Part shown: positions 27,527 to 36,513 of the stretch, in pieces
How positions within the stretch are numbered: the first letter of the stretch is position 1
Layout of the letters: each line of letters begins with the position of its first letter
DNA from: Actinophytocola sp963727495
GTDB lineage: Bacteria; Actinomycetota; Actinomycetes; Mycobacteriales; Pseudonocardiaceae
DNA length: 64,000 nt
Assembly: GCA_963727495.1 (NCBI GenBank)
Contig: CAVSGQ010000008.1
Span: forward strand, 1 to 64,000
Reading direction: 5' to 3'
The notes under the pieces: model-generated
Seen by the model: the letters and a program-made list of their open reading frames with translations, nothing else
What the model was told of the DNA's origin: nothing
Database searches by the model: none
Made by a program: the position numbers and the translations under genes

Positions 27527-29701
27527 ATGTCGTCGACGCACGTTCTCGGGATCCGCCACCACGGGCCGGGCTCGGCCCGTGCGGTGCGCGGCGCGCTCGA
27601 CGAGCTGGACCCGGCGCTGGTGCTCGTCGAGGGCCCGCCGGAGCTGGACACGGTCACGCCGCTGGTCGCCGCCGGGGGCATGCGGCCACCGGTGGCCGGG
27701 CTCTGCTACGCCGTCGAGCACCCGGCCACGGCCGCGTTCTACCCGATGGCGGTGTTCTCCCCGGAGTGGGTGGCGCTGCGCTGGGCGGTCGAGCACGGCA
27801 GGCCGGTCCGGTTCCTCGACCTGCCCGCCGCGAACGCCCTGGTGCTGCGCGAGGACCGGGACGCCGACCGGTTCGACCCGATCGCCACGCTCGCGGAGGC
27901 GGCCGGCTACGACGACGCCGAGCGCTGGTGGGAGGACGCGATCGAGCTGCGCTACCACGGTCTGGACGTGTTCGACGCGGTCCTCGAGGCGATGCGGACG
28001 CTGCGCGAAGGGCAGGACGTCGACCTGCAGACGCGCCGGCGGGAGGCCGCGATGCGGCGCGTCATGCGGGCGGCGCGGCGCACCGAGCCCGGCACGATCG
28101 CGGTCGTGTGCGGCGCCTGGCACGCCCCCGTGCTGGTGCCGGAGACGTTCCCGTCGGCGGCGTCGGACACCGCGCTGCTCAAGGGGTTGCCGAGCACCAG
28201 GGTCGCGGCCACCTGGGTGCCGTGGACGTCCACCCGGCTCGCCCGGGCCAGCGGCTACGGCGCGGGCATCGACTCCCCCGGCTGGTACCACCACCTGTTC
28301 ACCGCGCCGGACGAGGTGGTCACCCGGTGGCTGGTGCGGGTGGCGCGGCTGCTGCGCGGCGAGCAGCACGACGTGTCGTCGGCGGCGGTCATCGAGGCGG
28401 TCCGGCTGGCGCACGCGCTCGCCGGGCTGCGGGACCGGCCGCTGCCCGGGCTCGCCGAGGTGATGGAGTCGGCCCAGGCCGTGCTCGGCGGCGGCTCGCC
28501 GGTGCCGATGCGGCTGGTGGCACGCAAGCTCCTGGTGGGCGACGTCCTCGGCCGGGTGCCGGCGGACACGCCGATGGTGCCGCTCGCCCGGGACCTCGCG
28601 GCCACCCGCAAGAGCCTGCGCATGCGGCAGAGCGCGGCCGAGCAGACCCTCGACCTCGACCTGCGGACCGCCTCGCACCTGGGGCGCAGCAAGCTTCTGC
28701 ACCGGTTGCTGCTGCTGGACGTGCCGTGGGGCACGCCCGCCGAGGTGGGCCGCACGCGCGGCACGTTCCGCGAGGCGTGGACGCTGCAGTGGCGCCCGGA
28801 GCTGGAGGTGGCGCTGATCGAGGCGTCCGGGTACGGCACGACGATCGAGCAGGCGGCCACCGCGGTCGTCACCCAGCGCGCGGACGGCGCGGACGTCGCC
28901 GAGCTCGCCGAGCAGGTGGAGACCACGCTCGTCGCCGACCTGCCGGACGCGCTCGCCACCGTGCTCTCCGCGCTGGACGAGCGGGCCGCGCGCCAGCACG
29001 ACACGACCCGCCTGATGGCCGCCGTCGAGCCGATGGCCCGGGTGCGCCGGTACGGCAACGTGCGGCGGGCGGACACCGAACTGGTGCAGCGGGTGCTCGG
29101 CGGCGTGGTCACCCGGGTGGCGGTCGGGCTGCCGGCCGCGTGCGCCGCGCTGGACGACGACGCCGCGGCCACCGTGCGGGAGCTGGTGGACGGCGTGCAG
29201 CGGGGCATCGCGCTGCTGGACCAGCCCGGGCTGCGCCGCGAGTGGCAGCGCGCGCTGGGTGTGGTGGCCGAGCAGCCGGGCGTGCACGGGCTCGTCGCCG
29301 GCCGCGCCACCCGGCTGCTGCTGGACGCCGCGGTGATCGACGTGACCGAGGCGGGCCGCCGGCTGTCGCTGCGGTTGTCGCCCGCGTCCGACGCGGTGCA
29401 GGCCGCGGGCTGGCTCGACGGGTTCCTGTCCGGCGAGGCGGCGCTGCTGGTCCACGAGCCGGAGCTGCTCGCGGTGGTCGACCGGTGGACGACCGCGGTG
29501 GACGGCGAGGTGTTCGAGCGCCTGCTTCCGTTGCTGCGCCGGACGTTCGCCGACTTCGCGCCCGCCGAACGGCGCGCCATCGGCACCCACGTGGCCCGCC
29601 TGCACCGGGGCGTGACCGGCACGGCCGCCGCCGAAGAGGACGCCCTGGACCACGAACGCGCCGCCCGGGTGCTGCCCACACTGCTGGAGATACTCCGATG
29701 A
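27527..29701 (+). CDS. DUF5682 protein, possible TraB/EreA-like hydrolase
   Basis: A 724-residue protein. The N-terminal domain begins VLGIRHHGPGSARAVRGALD with H11 and H12, then VLVEGPPEL with E35, and later VVCGAWHAPVL with H199. This spacing of GxxH, E and GAWH resembles the metal-binding core of the TraB/TIKI/erythromycin-esterase-like superfamily. That assignment is my inference. The rest is long, helical and unassigned. The ATG at 27527 is used, although GTG at 27503 would overlap the MoxR stop as GTGA and fits the module habit. Its stop overlaps the VWA gene start. Confidence 0.78.
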   Translation: MSSTHVLGIRHHGPGSARAVRGALDELDPALVLVEGPPELDTVTPLVAAGGMRPPVAGLCYAVEHPATAAFYPMAVFSPEWVALRWAVEHGRPVRFLDLPAANALVLREDRDADRFDPIATLAEAAGYDDAERWWEDAIELRYHGLDVFDAVLEAMRTLREGQDVDLQTRRREAAMRRVMRAARRTEPGTIAVVCGAWHAPVLVPETFPSAASDTALLKGLPSTRVAATWVPWTSTRLARASGYGAGIDSPGWYHHLFTAPDEVVTRWLVRVARLLRGEQHDVSSAAVIEAVRLAHALAGLRDRPLPGLAEVMESAQAVLGGGSPVPMRLVARKLLVGDVLGRVPADTPMVPLARDLAATRKSLRMRQSAAEQTLDLDLRTASHLGRSKLLHRLLLLDVPWGTPAEVGRTRGTFREAWTLQWRPELEVALIEASGYGTTIEQAATAVVTQRADGADVAELAEQVETTLVADLPDALATVLSALDERAARQHDTTRLMAAVEPMARVRRYGNVRRADTELVQRVLGGVVTRVAVGLPAACAALDDDAAATVRELVDGVQRGIALLDQPGLRREWQRALGVVAEQPGVHGLVAGRATRLLLDAAVIDVTEAGRRLSLRLSPASDAVQAAGWLDGFLSGEAALLVHEPELLAVVDRWTTAVDGEVFERLLPLLRRTFADFAPAERRAIGTHVARLHRGVTGTAAAEEDALDHERAARVLPTLLEILR

Positions 29702-30894
29702 GCCAGGACCCGCGCGAACACCCGAACCCGGAGGTGACCACGAGTGCGAGCTCCGGGGAGGCGGTCAGGCGGTGGCGGCTGGTCCTCGGCGGCGACGAGG
29801 CGGACGGCACCGGCGAGGAGCTGTCCGGCGCGGACCTCAAGCGCGACAAGACGCTCGACGCGCTCTACGGCGAGGAGCGCAGGCGGGGCGGGCTGGGCGG
29901 GTCCGCACCGCGGGTGGCGCGCTGGCTCGGCGACATCCGCGGCTACTTCCCCGCCTCGGTCGTGCAGGTCATGCAGCGCGACGCGATGGAGCGCCTCGGG
30001 CTGGGCCGGCTCCTGCTCGAACCCGAGCTGCTCGAGTCGGTACAGCCGGACGTGCACCTGGTCGGCACGCTGCTCGGGCTCAACCAGGCCATCCCCGAGC
30101 GGTCCCGGGAGACCGCCCGGGCGGTCGTCCGGCAGGTGGTCGAGGAGCTGGAGCGCCGGCTCGCCCAGCCCACCCGGCAGGCGGTGAGCGGCGCGCTGCA
30201 CCGGGCCGGGCGCACCAGCAGGCCGCGGGCCGCCGACATCGACTGGAACCGCACGATCCTGGCCAACCTGCGGCACTACCAGCCCGAGCACCGCACGGTG
30301 GTCCCCGAGCGGCTGGTCGGCTACGGCCGCCGGCTGCCGCAGGTCAGCCGGGAGGTCGTGCTGTGCCTGGACCAGAGCGGCTCGATGGCCTCCTCTGTGG
30401 TCTACGCGGGCGTGTTCGGCGCGGTGCTCGCCTCGGTGCGCTCACTGCGCACCCAGGTCATCGCGTTCGACACCGCGGTCGTCGACCTCACCGACCTGCT
30501 GACCGACCCGGTGGAGCTGCTGTTCGGCGTGCAGCTCGGCGGCGGCACGGACATCAACTCCGCGCTCGCCTACTGCCGCACGCGCATCGACAACCCGCGC
30601 GACACGATCTTCGTGCTGATCAGCGACCTGTACGAGGGCGGCGACAACGACGAGATGCTGCGCCGCGCGCGGGCCATGGTCGCCGCCGACATGCAGGTGG
30701 TGTGCCTGCTCGCGCTCTCCGACGACGGCGCCCCCTCCTACGACCACGACAACGCCGCCGCGCTCGCCGCGCTGGGCATCCCGACCTTCGCCTGCACCCC
30801 CGACCAGTTCCCCGACCTGATCGCCGCCGCGATCCAGCGCGACGACCTGACCACGTGGGCCGGCAACAACGACATCCAGCTCGCCGCGCCGTGA
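29698..30894 (+). CDS. VWA-domain protein, partner of the MoxR ATPase
   Basis: A 398-residue protein with a C-terminal von Willebrand A domain. The MIDAS metal site is complete: DQSGS from D225, the threonine in GGGTDINSAL, and the aspartate in LISDLYEGG. The N-terminal 190 residues are helical (GYFPASVVQVMQRDAMERLG). In MoxR-VWA pairs the ATPase acts on or through the VWA protein. It is the last gene of the module and ends 14 bases before the convergent cyclodeaminase-like gene. Confidence 0.87.
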   Translation: MSQDPREHPNPEVTTSASSGEAVRRWRLVLGGDEADGTGEELSGADLKRDKTLDALYGEERRRGGLGGSAPRVARWLGDIRGYFPASVVQVMQRDAMERLGLGRLLLEPELLESVQPDVHLVGTLLGLNQAIPERSRETARAVVRQVVEELERRLAQPTRQAVSGALHRAGRTSRPRAADIDWNRTILANLRHYQPEHRTVVPERLVGYGRRLPQVSREVVLCLDQSGSMASSVVYAGVFGAVLASVRSLRTQVIAFDTAVVDLTDLLTDPVELLFGVQLGGGTDINSALAYCRTRIDNPRDTIFVLISDLYEGGDNDEMLRRARAMVAADMQVVCLLALSDDGAPSYDHDNAAALAALGIPTFACTPDQFPDLIAAAIQRDDLTTWAGNNDIQLAAP

Positions 30895-30907
30895 GCGCCT
30901 GACGGGC

Positions 30908-31834
30908 TCACGGCTCGACGGAGCAACCGAGGCCGATGCGCTCGGCGGCCCGCCGGATGTGGTCGGCCAGCCGCACGTTCAGCCTGCGCGCGCCCAGCAG
31001 CTCGACCAGCACGATGTTGTCGCCGTGCCGGCGCGCGCGGTGCCGGCCGGCCAGCAGCTGGCCGAGGTCGGCCGCGATGCGCGGGACGTAGCCCCCGACG
31101 CCGCCGGAGCGCGCCCGCTCCTCGAGGTGGCGGGCGACGAAGTACCGGTCGCGGCAGGCCGGCAGCAACGCCAGGTCGTCGACGTAGAGCTCGTCCACGT
31201 GGTCGACGAGCTCCGCCGGCAGGTCCCGGCCGGTGGTGTTGATCAGCACCGTGCCGCGGGCGAGGTGACCGATCCGCATCCCGCTGGTGTCCTGCCGGGT
31301 GGCCCCGTCCTCGGTGGTCACCACCAGGTTCGCGCCGAAGATCGTGTCGACGACCGTCGGCATGACCGACAGCCGGATGCCGCTCAGCTCGAGCTGCTCG
31401 GTCAGCCGCACCGGCAGTGCCGACTGCGGGGGCGCGAGGCAGACCGCGACGTGGCTGATGTCCGGCACGTGCCGGGCGACGACGGACAGCTGGGAGTGGG
31501 TGACCGGCGAGGCGCCGAGCAGCGCGACCGTGACGCCGCCGGGCACCAGCAGCTCGCGTGCCGCGAGCGCGGCCAGCGCGGCCGAGGTGAACATCCGCAG
31601 GCTCGTGGCCGGCAGCAGGTACCGGGCGGCCGCGTCCGGATGGTCGAACACCACCAGCTCCGAGCCGTTGGTGGTGCCGCGGTGCTCGGTCCAGGCGGCG
31701 AGCCGTCCCGCCGGCGCCACCTCGTTCCCGACGGTGCGGTCGATCAGCTCCTCGGCCAGAACCCCGACGGGGTCGATCGCCTCGACCGCGGTCCACATCT
31801 CCTCGGCGTTGAGTCGGCGGATCGCCTCGGACAT
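30908..31834 (-). CDS. Ornithine cyclodeaminase / mu-crystallin-like enzyme
   Basis: A protein of about 308 residues. The Rossmann part is seen in GGVTVALLGASPVTHSQLSV and DISHVAVCLAPP, and the loops GTTNGSELVVFDHPDAAAR and GTVLINTTGRDLP fit the ornithine cyclodeaminase/SbnB/mu-crystallin family. Members make proline from ornithine, build diaminopropionate, or reduce imines. The usual GxGxQ nucleotide motif is altered to GASPVTHSQ, so the substrate and even activity are uncertain. ATG 31834 has GGGGGCG upstream; ATG 31888 is a longer alternative. It is divergent from the small secreted peptide gene, with about 205 bases between them. Confidence 0.65.
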   Translation of the reverse strand: MSEAIRRLNAEEMWTAVEAIDPVGVLAEELIDRTVGNEVAPAGRLAAWTEHRGTTNGSELVVFDHPDAAARYLLPATSLRMFTSAALAALAARELLVPGGVTVALLGASPVTHSQLSVVARHVPDISHVAVCLAPPQSALPVRLTEQLELSGIRLSVMPTVVDTIFGANLVVTTEDGATRQDTSGMRIGHLARGTVLINTTGRDLPAELVDHVDELYVDDLALLPACRDRYFVARHLEERARSGGVGGYVPRIAADLGQLLAGRHRARRHGDNIVLVELLGARRLNVRLADHIRRAAERIGLGCSVEP

Positions 31835-31968
31835 CGGAATCGCCCCCAACACCGCGCGCGAACAAAGCGTGGCGCCAATCTGGTCCATGGCGCTTCGTAA
31901 TTTCTATCGCGCCGCTATTGCCGGTCGATAGCGACCCTTAATCCCGGCGAACGTCAACTAATTGCGAG

Positions 31969-31990
31969 TGGTTCTTGACTGGTTCTCGAG
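31969..31990 (+). promoter_or_regulatory. Candidate SARP-binding direct repeats upstream of the small peptide gene
   Basis: Two adjacent 11-bp direct repeats, TGGTTCTTGAC (31969-31979) and TGGTTCTCGAG (31980-31990), match the heptamer-per-11-bp spacing used by SARP activators. They end 49 bases before the ATG of the peptide gene. The first copy also contains TTGACT, which could serve as a -35 box. An AfsR-type SARP gene follows the peptide gene in the opposite direction. Confidence 0.5.
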
Positions 31991-32039
31991 CAGGAAACCC
32001 TGCAGGACCTCGAGAAGTCACCGCTCGGAGGATTTCAAA

Positions 32040-32189
32040 ATGTCGATCATCCGCAAGATTGCCGTGTCCGCCGCCAGCCTGATCGTCGGCATCACCGGAA
32101 TTGTGCTGACCGTGGGTCCCGCGAACTCGGTGGCCGACTGCAACTGGGACAACCCGGTGCCGTGCAGCCCGGTGCAGGTCGTCGACTAG
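32040..32189 (+). CDS. Small secreted peptide precursor, 49 residues
   Basis: The ATG at 32040 follows GGAGGA by 7 bases. The protein starts MSIIRKIAVSAASLIVGITG, a basic N-terminus followed by a hydrophobic stretch. A good signal-peptidase site lies at NSVA-D, leaving a 17-residue acidic product, DCNWDNPVPCSPVQVVD. Its two cysteines are spaced by seven residues and could form one disulfide ring. I do not recognise a family. It has its own promoter region and a strong terminator hairpin immediately downstream, so it is a deliberate single-gene unit. A peptide signal or an exported structural peptide are possible roles. Confidence 0.7.
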   Translation: MSIIRKIAVSAASLIVGITGIVLTVGPANSVADCNWDNPVPCSPVQVVD

Positions 32190-32218
32190 TACTGACTCGC
32201 CGTCTCCACAACGCGATC

Positions 32219-35200
32219 TCATCCGCGCTGCTCGCCCGTGGAACCGCAGGCGAGCAGCGCGGATCGCGTCGTTTCGAGGCGTACCCGCAGCCGGGCCGCC
32301 TCCGTCGAGTCCACGGTGTTCAGCAGGGCGATCGCCCTGTCGACGTGCAGCCGCGCCTGCTCCATCTCCCCCCGGCCGTGGCAGACGTCCGAGAACAGGA
32401 TCAACGCCTTGGCCTGCCACACCGTCGAGTCGATGTCCTCGAACAGCTGCCGGGCCTCGTCGACGTACTCCCCGCCCGCCGCGGCCATCCCGGTCGCCAG
32501 CGCGATCTCGCCGAGCGCGTAGAGCGCCTGCCCCTCGACCGCCCGCTCGCCGACCCGCCGGGCCAGCGACAGCGCGTGCTGCAGGGTCGTCTCGGCGTTG
32601 TCCAGCCGGCCGGTCCGCTGCCGGACGACGCCCAGCCGGTAGAGCGCGTACGCCTCGCCGATCCGGTCCCCGATGTTCCGCACGATGAGCAGCACCCGGT
32701 TCAGCGCCTGGTGCGCCTGCTCCACGCGGTTCGTGTCGAGGTAGAACTCGGCGAAACGGTTCAGCACCTGCGCCTCGCCCCGCATGTACCTGACCCGCTT
32801 GCAGCAGGCCAGTGCCCGGTCCAGCAGCTCCCGGGCGCGGTCGACGTCCCCCTCGTCGATCCAGACCTTCGCGAGGCTCTGCAGCACGTGCGCCTCACCG
32901 ACCACGTCGCCCGCACGGCGCAGCCCCTCCAGCGCGCCCTCGTACTTCTCCACCATCGCCGAGACCCGGTTGCGGAGCCGGTCCACGGTCGCGGCGTTGC
33001 GCAGCACGAGCGCGCCGCCGTGCTCGTCCCCCTCGGCCCGGAAGTTGGCCAGCGCGTGGTCGAAGCAGCGTTCCGCCTCCTCGAGCCGCCGCTGGAACAG
33101 CCTCGCCGTGCCGAGCGAGTACTGCATGACCGCCTGGCCGCGGCGGTTGCCGTTGCGCTCGGCGACGTCCAGCGCGACCCCGGCGGTGTCCAGCCAGTCG
33201 TCGAAGTAGCCCTTGACCTCGAACAACGTGACCGAGGTGTGCGCGAGGTCCCAGCACAGCTCGTCCATGCCGCACTCGGCGGCGAGGTGCACGGCGGACA
33301 CCAGCGAGCGGCGCTCGGACTCGAACCACTCCATCGGGTGATCGATCGTCACGTCGTCGCCGATCGGCCGCCAGCGCGGCGCGGCCCCGTGCAGGATCGT
33401 GAAGTCGCCGCCGTACTCCTCGCGGTGCGCCTGCTCCGCGCGCGCCAGCCACGCGCCGAGCAACCGCTCCACGGCCCGCTCGCGGTCCCGGGCCGACTCG
33501 TCGGCGGCCAGCCGCTCGGTGGCGTACACCCGGATCAGGTCGTGGAAGCGGTACCGCAGCCGCTCGCCGGGATAGCGCACGGTGTCCAGCAGCTGCGCCT
33601 CGACCAGGTTCTCCACCACCTCCGCGGCGTCGTAGGGATCGATGTCCAGCAGCGCCGCCGCGGTCCATTCCGGGAAGTCCGGCGTGGTGATCAGCGCCAG
33701 GAGGCGGAACAGCCGCTGGGCCTGCGCGGGCAGCACGCGGTAGGTCAGTCCGATGCTGGAGCGCAGCTCCAGCCCGCGATAGGACAGCTCGTCGAGGCGC
33801 CGAGCGGTGTTGCGCAACCGCGCCACGAGGATGTCCAGCCGCCAGTGCGGCCGCGAGGCCAGGCGCGCGCCGGCGATCCGCATGGCCAGTGGCAACCCGC
33901 CGCAGAACGTGACCAGCTCGACCGCGGCGTCGTGCTCGGCGGCCACCCGGTCCTGGCCCACGATCTTGGCGAGCATCTCCAGGGACCGGTCGACGTCGAA
34001 GACGTCGACGTCGACGAAGTAGGCGCCGGGCAGCCCGCTGAGCCGGGCGCGGCTGGTGACGAGCACCGCGCAGCCGGGGCCGGCGGGCAGCAGGGGCAGG
34101 ATCTGGTTCTCGCTGGTGGCCCCGTCCAGCACGACGAGCACCCGCTTGCCGGCCAGCCGGCTGCGGTACATGTCGCCGCGTTCCTCGATGTCCTCGGGGA
34201 TCGCCGCGCCGTCGACGCCGAGCGCGCGCAGGAAGCGGGCCAGCACCGCACCCGCGCGGTCCACGCCGTCCGGCGCCTCGATGACCCCGTAGAGGTGGCC
34301 GTCCGGGTAGATGTCGCGCAGCTCATGGGCGGCCCGGATCGCCAGGGTGGACTTGCCGACGCCGCCCTTGCCGGAGATCGCGACGATGCGGGTGCCGTAC
34401 CGGGCGCCCTCCTCGTCGTCGGACAGCGCCCGCTTGATCTCGGTCAGCTGCCCGCGCCTGCCGGTGAAGTCGCCGATGCTGGCGGGCAGCCTGCGCGGTA
34501 CCACGCTGTGCTGCTCGGCGGACCGGGCGGCGCGGGCGTGCGAGGCGGCCTGGCCGGGCGAGGCGAGGTCCAGCGACGGGTCGCGGTTGAGGATCGCCCG
34601 CTCCAGCTCCTGCAGGCGCTGCCCGGGGTCGATGCCCAGCTCCTCCACGAGCGTCGTGCGCATCCGCCGGCACACGTCCAGCGCCTCGGCCTGCCGCCCC
34701 GCGCGGTAGAGCGCGAGCATGAGCTGCTCGTGCACGGGCTCGCGCAGCGGATGCTCCTCGGCCAGCGCGGTGAGCTCGGACACGACCTCCTCGTGCCGGC
34801 CGAGCTCGAGGTCGAGCCGGATGCGCTCCATGATCGCGGCCAGGCGGGAGTCCTCCAGCAGGGCGGCGCCCCGGCGGACGAGGTCGCTGCGCACCCCGGC
34901 CAGCGCCGGGCCGTGCCACAGGGCCAGGCCGCTGCGCAGGGCCGCGACGGCCTCGGACTTGCGGTCGGCCTCGACGTGCGCGCGGGCCGTGTCCACCAGG
35001 CGGGCGAACTGCGCGGTGTCGAGCTGGTCGGCCGGGATCTCCAGCACGTAGCCGGGCGAGCGGGTCCGGATCGACGCGGTCGTCGTGGCGTCGCCCAGCA
35101 CCTTGCGCAGGCCCGAGATGCAGATCTGGATCTGGGCCCGGGCGGTGGTCGGCGGGGCGGTGTTCCACACCGCGTCGATGAGCTGCTCGACGGTGGTCAC

Positions 35201-35320
35201 CCGGTTGGCGTTCAGCGCGAGTGTCGCCAGAACGACCCGCTGGCGGTATCCCCCCAGATCCAGCTCAACACCGTCGACCGAGAACTCCAGTGGCCCGAGG
35301 AGTCGTAAACCCAACGTCAT
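32219..35320 (-). CDS. AfsR-type SARP regulator with NB-ARC and TPR domains
   Basis: A 1033-residue regulator of secondary metabolism. Residues 1-95 are the OmpR-like DNA-binding domain (LGPLEFSVDGVELDLGGYRQ), residues about 96-245 the BTAD domain (EPVHEQLMLALYRAGRQAEA), residues about 275-560 an NB-ARC ATPase with Walker A SGKGGVGKSTLA around K323, and residues about 680-1020 a series of tetratricopeptide repeats. AfsR-type proteins integrate signals and activate pathway promoters through 11-bp repeats. It is divergent from the HxlR-type gene. As one of three SARPs in the region it is a likely pathway activator for the enediyne locus. Confidence 0.92.
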   Translation of the reverse strand: MTLGLRLLGPLEFSVDGVELDLGGYRQRVVLATLALNANRVTTVEQLIDAVWNTAPPTTARAQIQICISGLRKVLGDATTTASIRTRSPGYVLEIPADQLDTAQFARLVDTARAHVEADRKSEAVAALRSGLALWHGPALAGVRSDLVRRGAALLEDSRLAAIMERIRLDLELGRHEEVVSELTALAEEHPLREPVHEQLMLALYRAGRQAEALDVCRRMRTTLVEELGIDPGQRLQELERAILNRDPSLDLASPGQAASHARAARSAEQHSVVPRRLPASIGDFTGRRGQLTEIKRALSDDEEGARYGTRIVAISGKGGVGKSTLAIRAAHELRDIYPDGHLYGVIEAPDGVDRAGAVLARFLRALGVDGAAIPEDIEERGDMYRSRLAGKRVLVVLDGATSENQILPLLPAGPGCAVLVTSRARLSGLPGAYFVDVDVFDVDRSLEMLAKIVGQDRVAAEHDAAVELVTFCGGLPLAMRIAGARLASRPHWRLDILVARLRNTARRLDELSYRGLELRSSIGLTYRVLPAQAQRLFRLLALITTPDFPEWTAAALLDIDPYDAAEVVENLVEAQLLDTVRYPGERLRYRFHDLIRVYATERLAADESARDRERAVERLLGAWLARAEQAHREEYGGDFTILHGAAPRWRPIGDDVTIDHPMEWFESERRSLVSAVHLAAECGMDELCWDLAHTSVTLFEVKGYFDDWLDTAGVALDVAERNGNRRGQAVMQYSLGTARLFQRRLEEAERCFDHALANFRAEGDEHGGALVLRNAATVDRLRNRVSAMVEKYEGALEGLRRAGDVVGEAHVLQSLAKVWIDEGDVDRARELLDRALACCKRVRYMRGEAQVLNRFAEFYLDTNRVEQAHQALNRVLLIVRNIGDRIGEAYALYRLGVVRQRTGRLDNAETTLQHALSLARRVGERAVEGQALYALGEIALATGMAAAGGEYVDEARQLFEDIDSTVWQAKALILFSDVCHGRGEMEQARLHVDRAIALLNTVDSTEAARLRVRLETTRSALLACGSTGEQRG
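32221..32264. terminator. Bidirectional terminator hairpin
   Basis: Perfect 16-bp arms pair ATCCGCGCTGCTCGCC (32221-32236) with 32249-32264 around a 12-base loop. It lies between the end of the small peptide gene and the end of the convergent SARP gene. It forms part of the last codons of the SARP reading frame. Confidence 0.75.
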
Positions 35321-35705
35321 CCCCCATGCTCGTGGCCACCTGCTCGTCGTGGTTGATCGGGTTGGTCGTCGTTGACCAGCCAGGACGGTGGTGATGGCTG
35401 GATTTCTCTGTGGACGAAACAGTGTCTCACATCACCAGAACATTCCCGTGGGAATAGCGCGAACGGAGTAGGCCGCGGACGCAATACGACAAACGAGTGT
35501 CGACGCTCGGACGACCGCGTTGGTCCGTCGCTTCCCGGTCCAGCCTCGGTAGGGCCGCAAACCAGAAGATGCGGCTCGAACCGGTGGTGACCGACCATAG
35601 AACGGCGAGGATCGATCTTGGCTCATCGCAAAGGTGACCTTCTACATCACGGTCGGATAGGCCGCAAACAAGTCATCTCGCGCCGAGCAGATAGGACGCT
35701 GTGCA
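35321..35705. promoter_or_regulatory. Divergent SARP/HxlR promoter region with a perfect palindrome
   Basis: This spacer of 385 bases carries no supported gene. It holds a perfect palindrome ATTCCC-GT-GGGAAT at 35442-35455, about 120 bases upstream of the SARP start and about 250 upstream of the HxlR-type start. The stretch is visibly less GC-rich than the flanking genes, as expected for promoters. The palindrome is a candidate operator for the HxlR-type regulator, which usually binds short inverted repeats near its own gene. Confidence 0.45.
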
Positions 35706-36500
35706 ATGGCTGAATCCAGCTGGAAAGTCGTCATGGACAGGGACGGCGTCACAATCTCCAGTGACCTCTTCGAACTTACCACTCACGGCTCCGAGCCCGC
35801 GGCGCTGGAGGCCGCCGTCTCCGAGCTGCAGAGCGTCACCCGCGGGACCTACGGCCAGTACTGCGGGTTGTCGAGAGCCGCGGAGATGATCGGCGAGCGC
35901 TGGGGTCTGCTCATCGTGCGCGACCTGCTGGTGAGCCCCAAGACCGCCGCCCAGCTGCACAACGGGTTGCCCCGCATCTCGGCCAGGCTGCTGGAGATGC
36001 GGCTCAAGGAGATGGAGTACAGCGGGGTGCTGCGCCGGCAGGAGGGCACCCCGCAGGACGAGCCGGTCTACGAGCTGACCGGCTACGGCCGCGCCCTGGA
36101 GGACATCATGCTCGCGCTGGGCCGCTGGGGGTCGATGTCGCTCGCCGACCCGCGTCCCGAGGACATCATCACCGAGAACTCGCTGATGGTCGCGCTGCGC
36201 GCGACGTTCCTGCGCGACGCCGCGCGCGACGTGGTGCTGAGCTACGAGCTGCACGTGGGCGAGATCGTGGTGAACGCCGCGATCGACCACGGCGAGCTGG
36301 TGGTGAGCCCCGGCCCGCTGCCCGGCGCCGACGCGGTGGTCGACGCCGGCCCGCTGCTCAAGGACATGCTGACCCGCGACATCTCCGTCGCCGAGGCACT
36401 GGAGAGCGGGAGCGTGACGGTGTCCGGCGACCCGGAGCTGCTCACCCGGTTCATCGAGCTGTTCCAGCTGCCGAAACTGATCACGGCCGCGCCCGCCTGA
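35706..36500 (+). CDS. HxlR-family regulator fused to an SCP2-like domain
   Basis: A 264-residue protein. After a 45-residue N-terminal extension, residues about 50-150 are an HxlR-type winged helix (MIGERWGLLIVRDLLVSPKT; LPRISARLLEMRLKEMEYSG). Residues about 155-255 resemble an SCP2/sterol-carrier or alkyl-sulfatase C-terminal fold (LRATFLRDAARDVVLSYELH), a small-molecule pocket. This fusion suggests a regulator that senses a hydrophobic ligand. A hairpin terminator follows. It lies between two SARP genes and could respond to the pathway product or an intermediate. That is inference. Confidence 0.78.
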   Translation: MAESSWKVVMDRDGVTISSDLFELTTHGSEPAALEAAVSELQSVTRGTYGQYCGLSRAAEMIGERWGLLIVRDLLVSPKTAAQLHNGLPRISARLLEMRLKEMEYSGVLRRQEGTPQDEPVYELTGYGRALEDIMLALGRWGSMSLADPRPEDIITENSLMVALRATFLRDAARDVVLSYELHVGEIVVNAAIDHGELVVSPGPLPGADAVVDAGPLLKDMLTRDISVAEALESGSVTVSGDPELLTRFIELFQLPKLITAAPA

Positions 36501-36513
36501 CGCCCCCCGTGAC

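Noticed and set aside
32162..35308. Plus-strand open frame of over 1,000 codons across the AfsR-type gene
   Set aside because: It is the exact antisense of the SARP gene. The protein has no domain, whereas the minus strand shows DNA-binding, NB-ARC and TPR domains.
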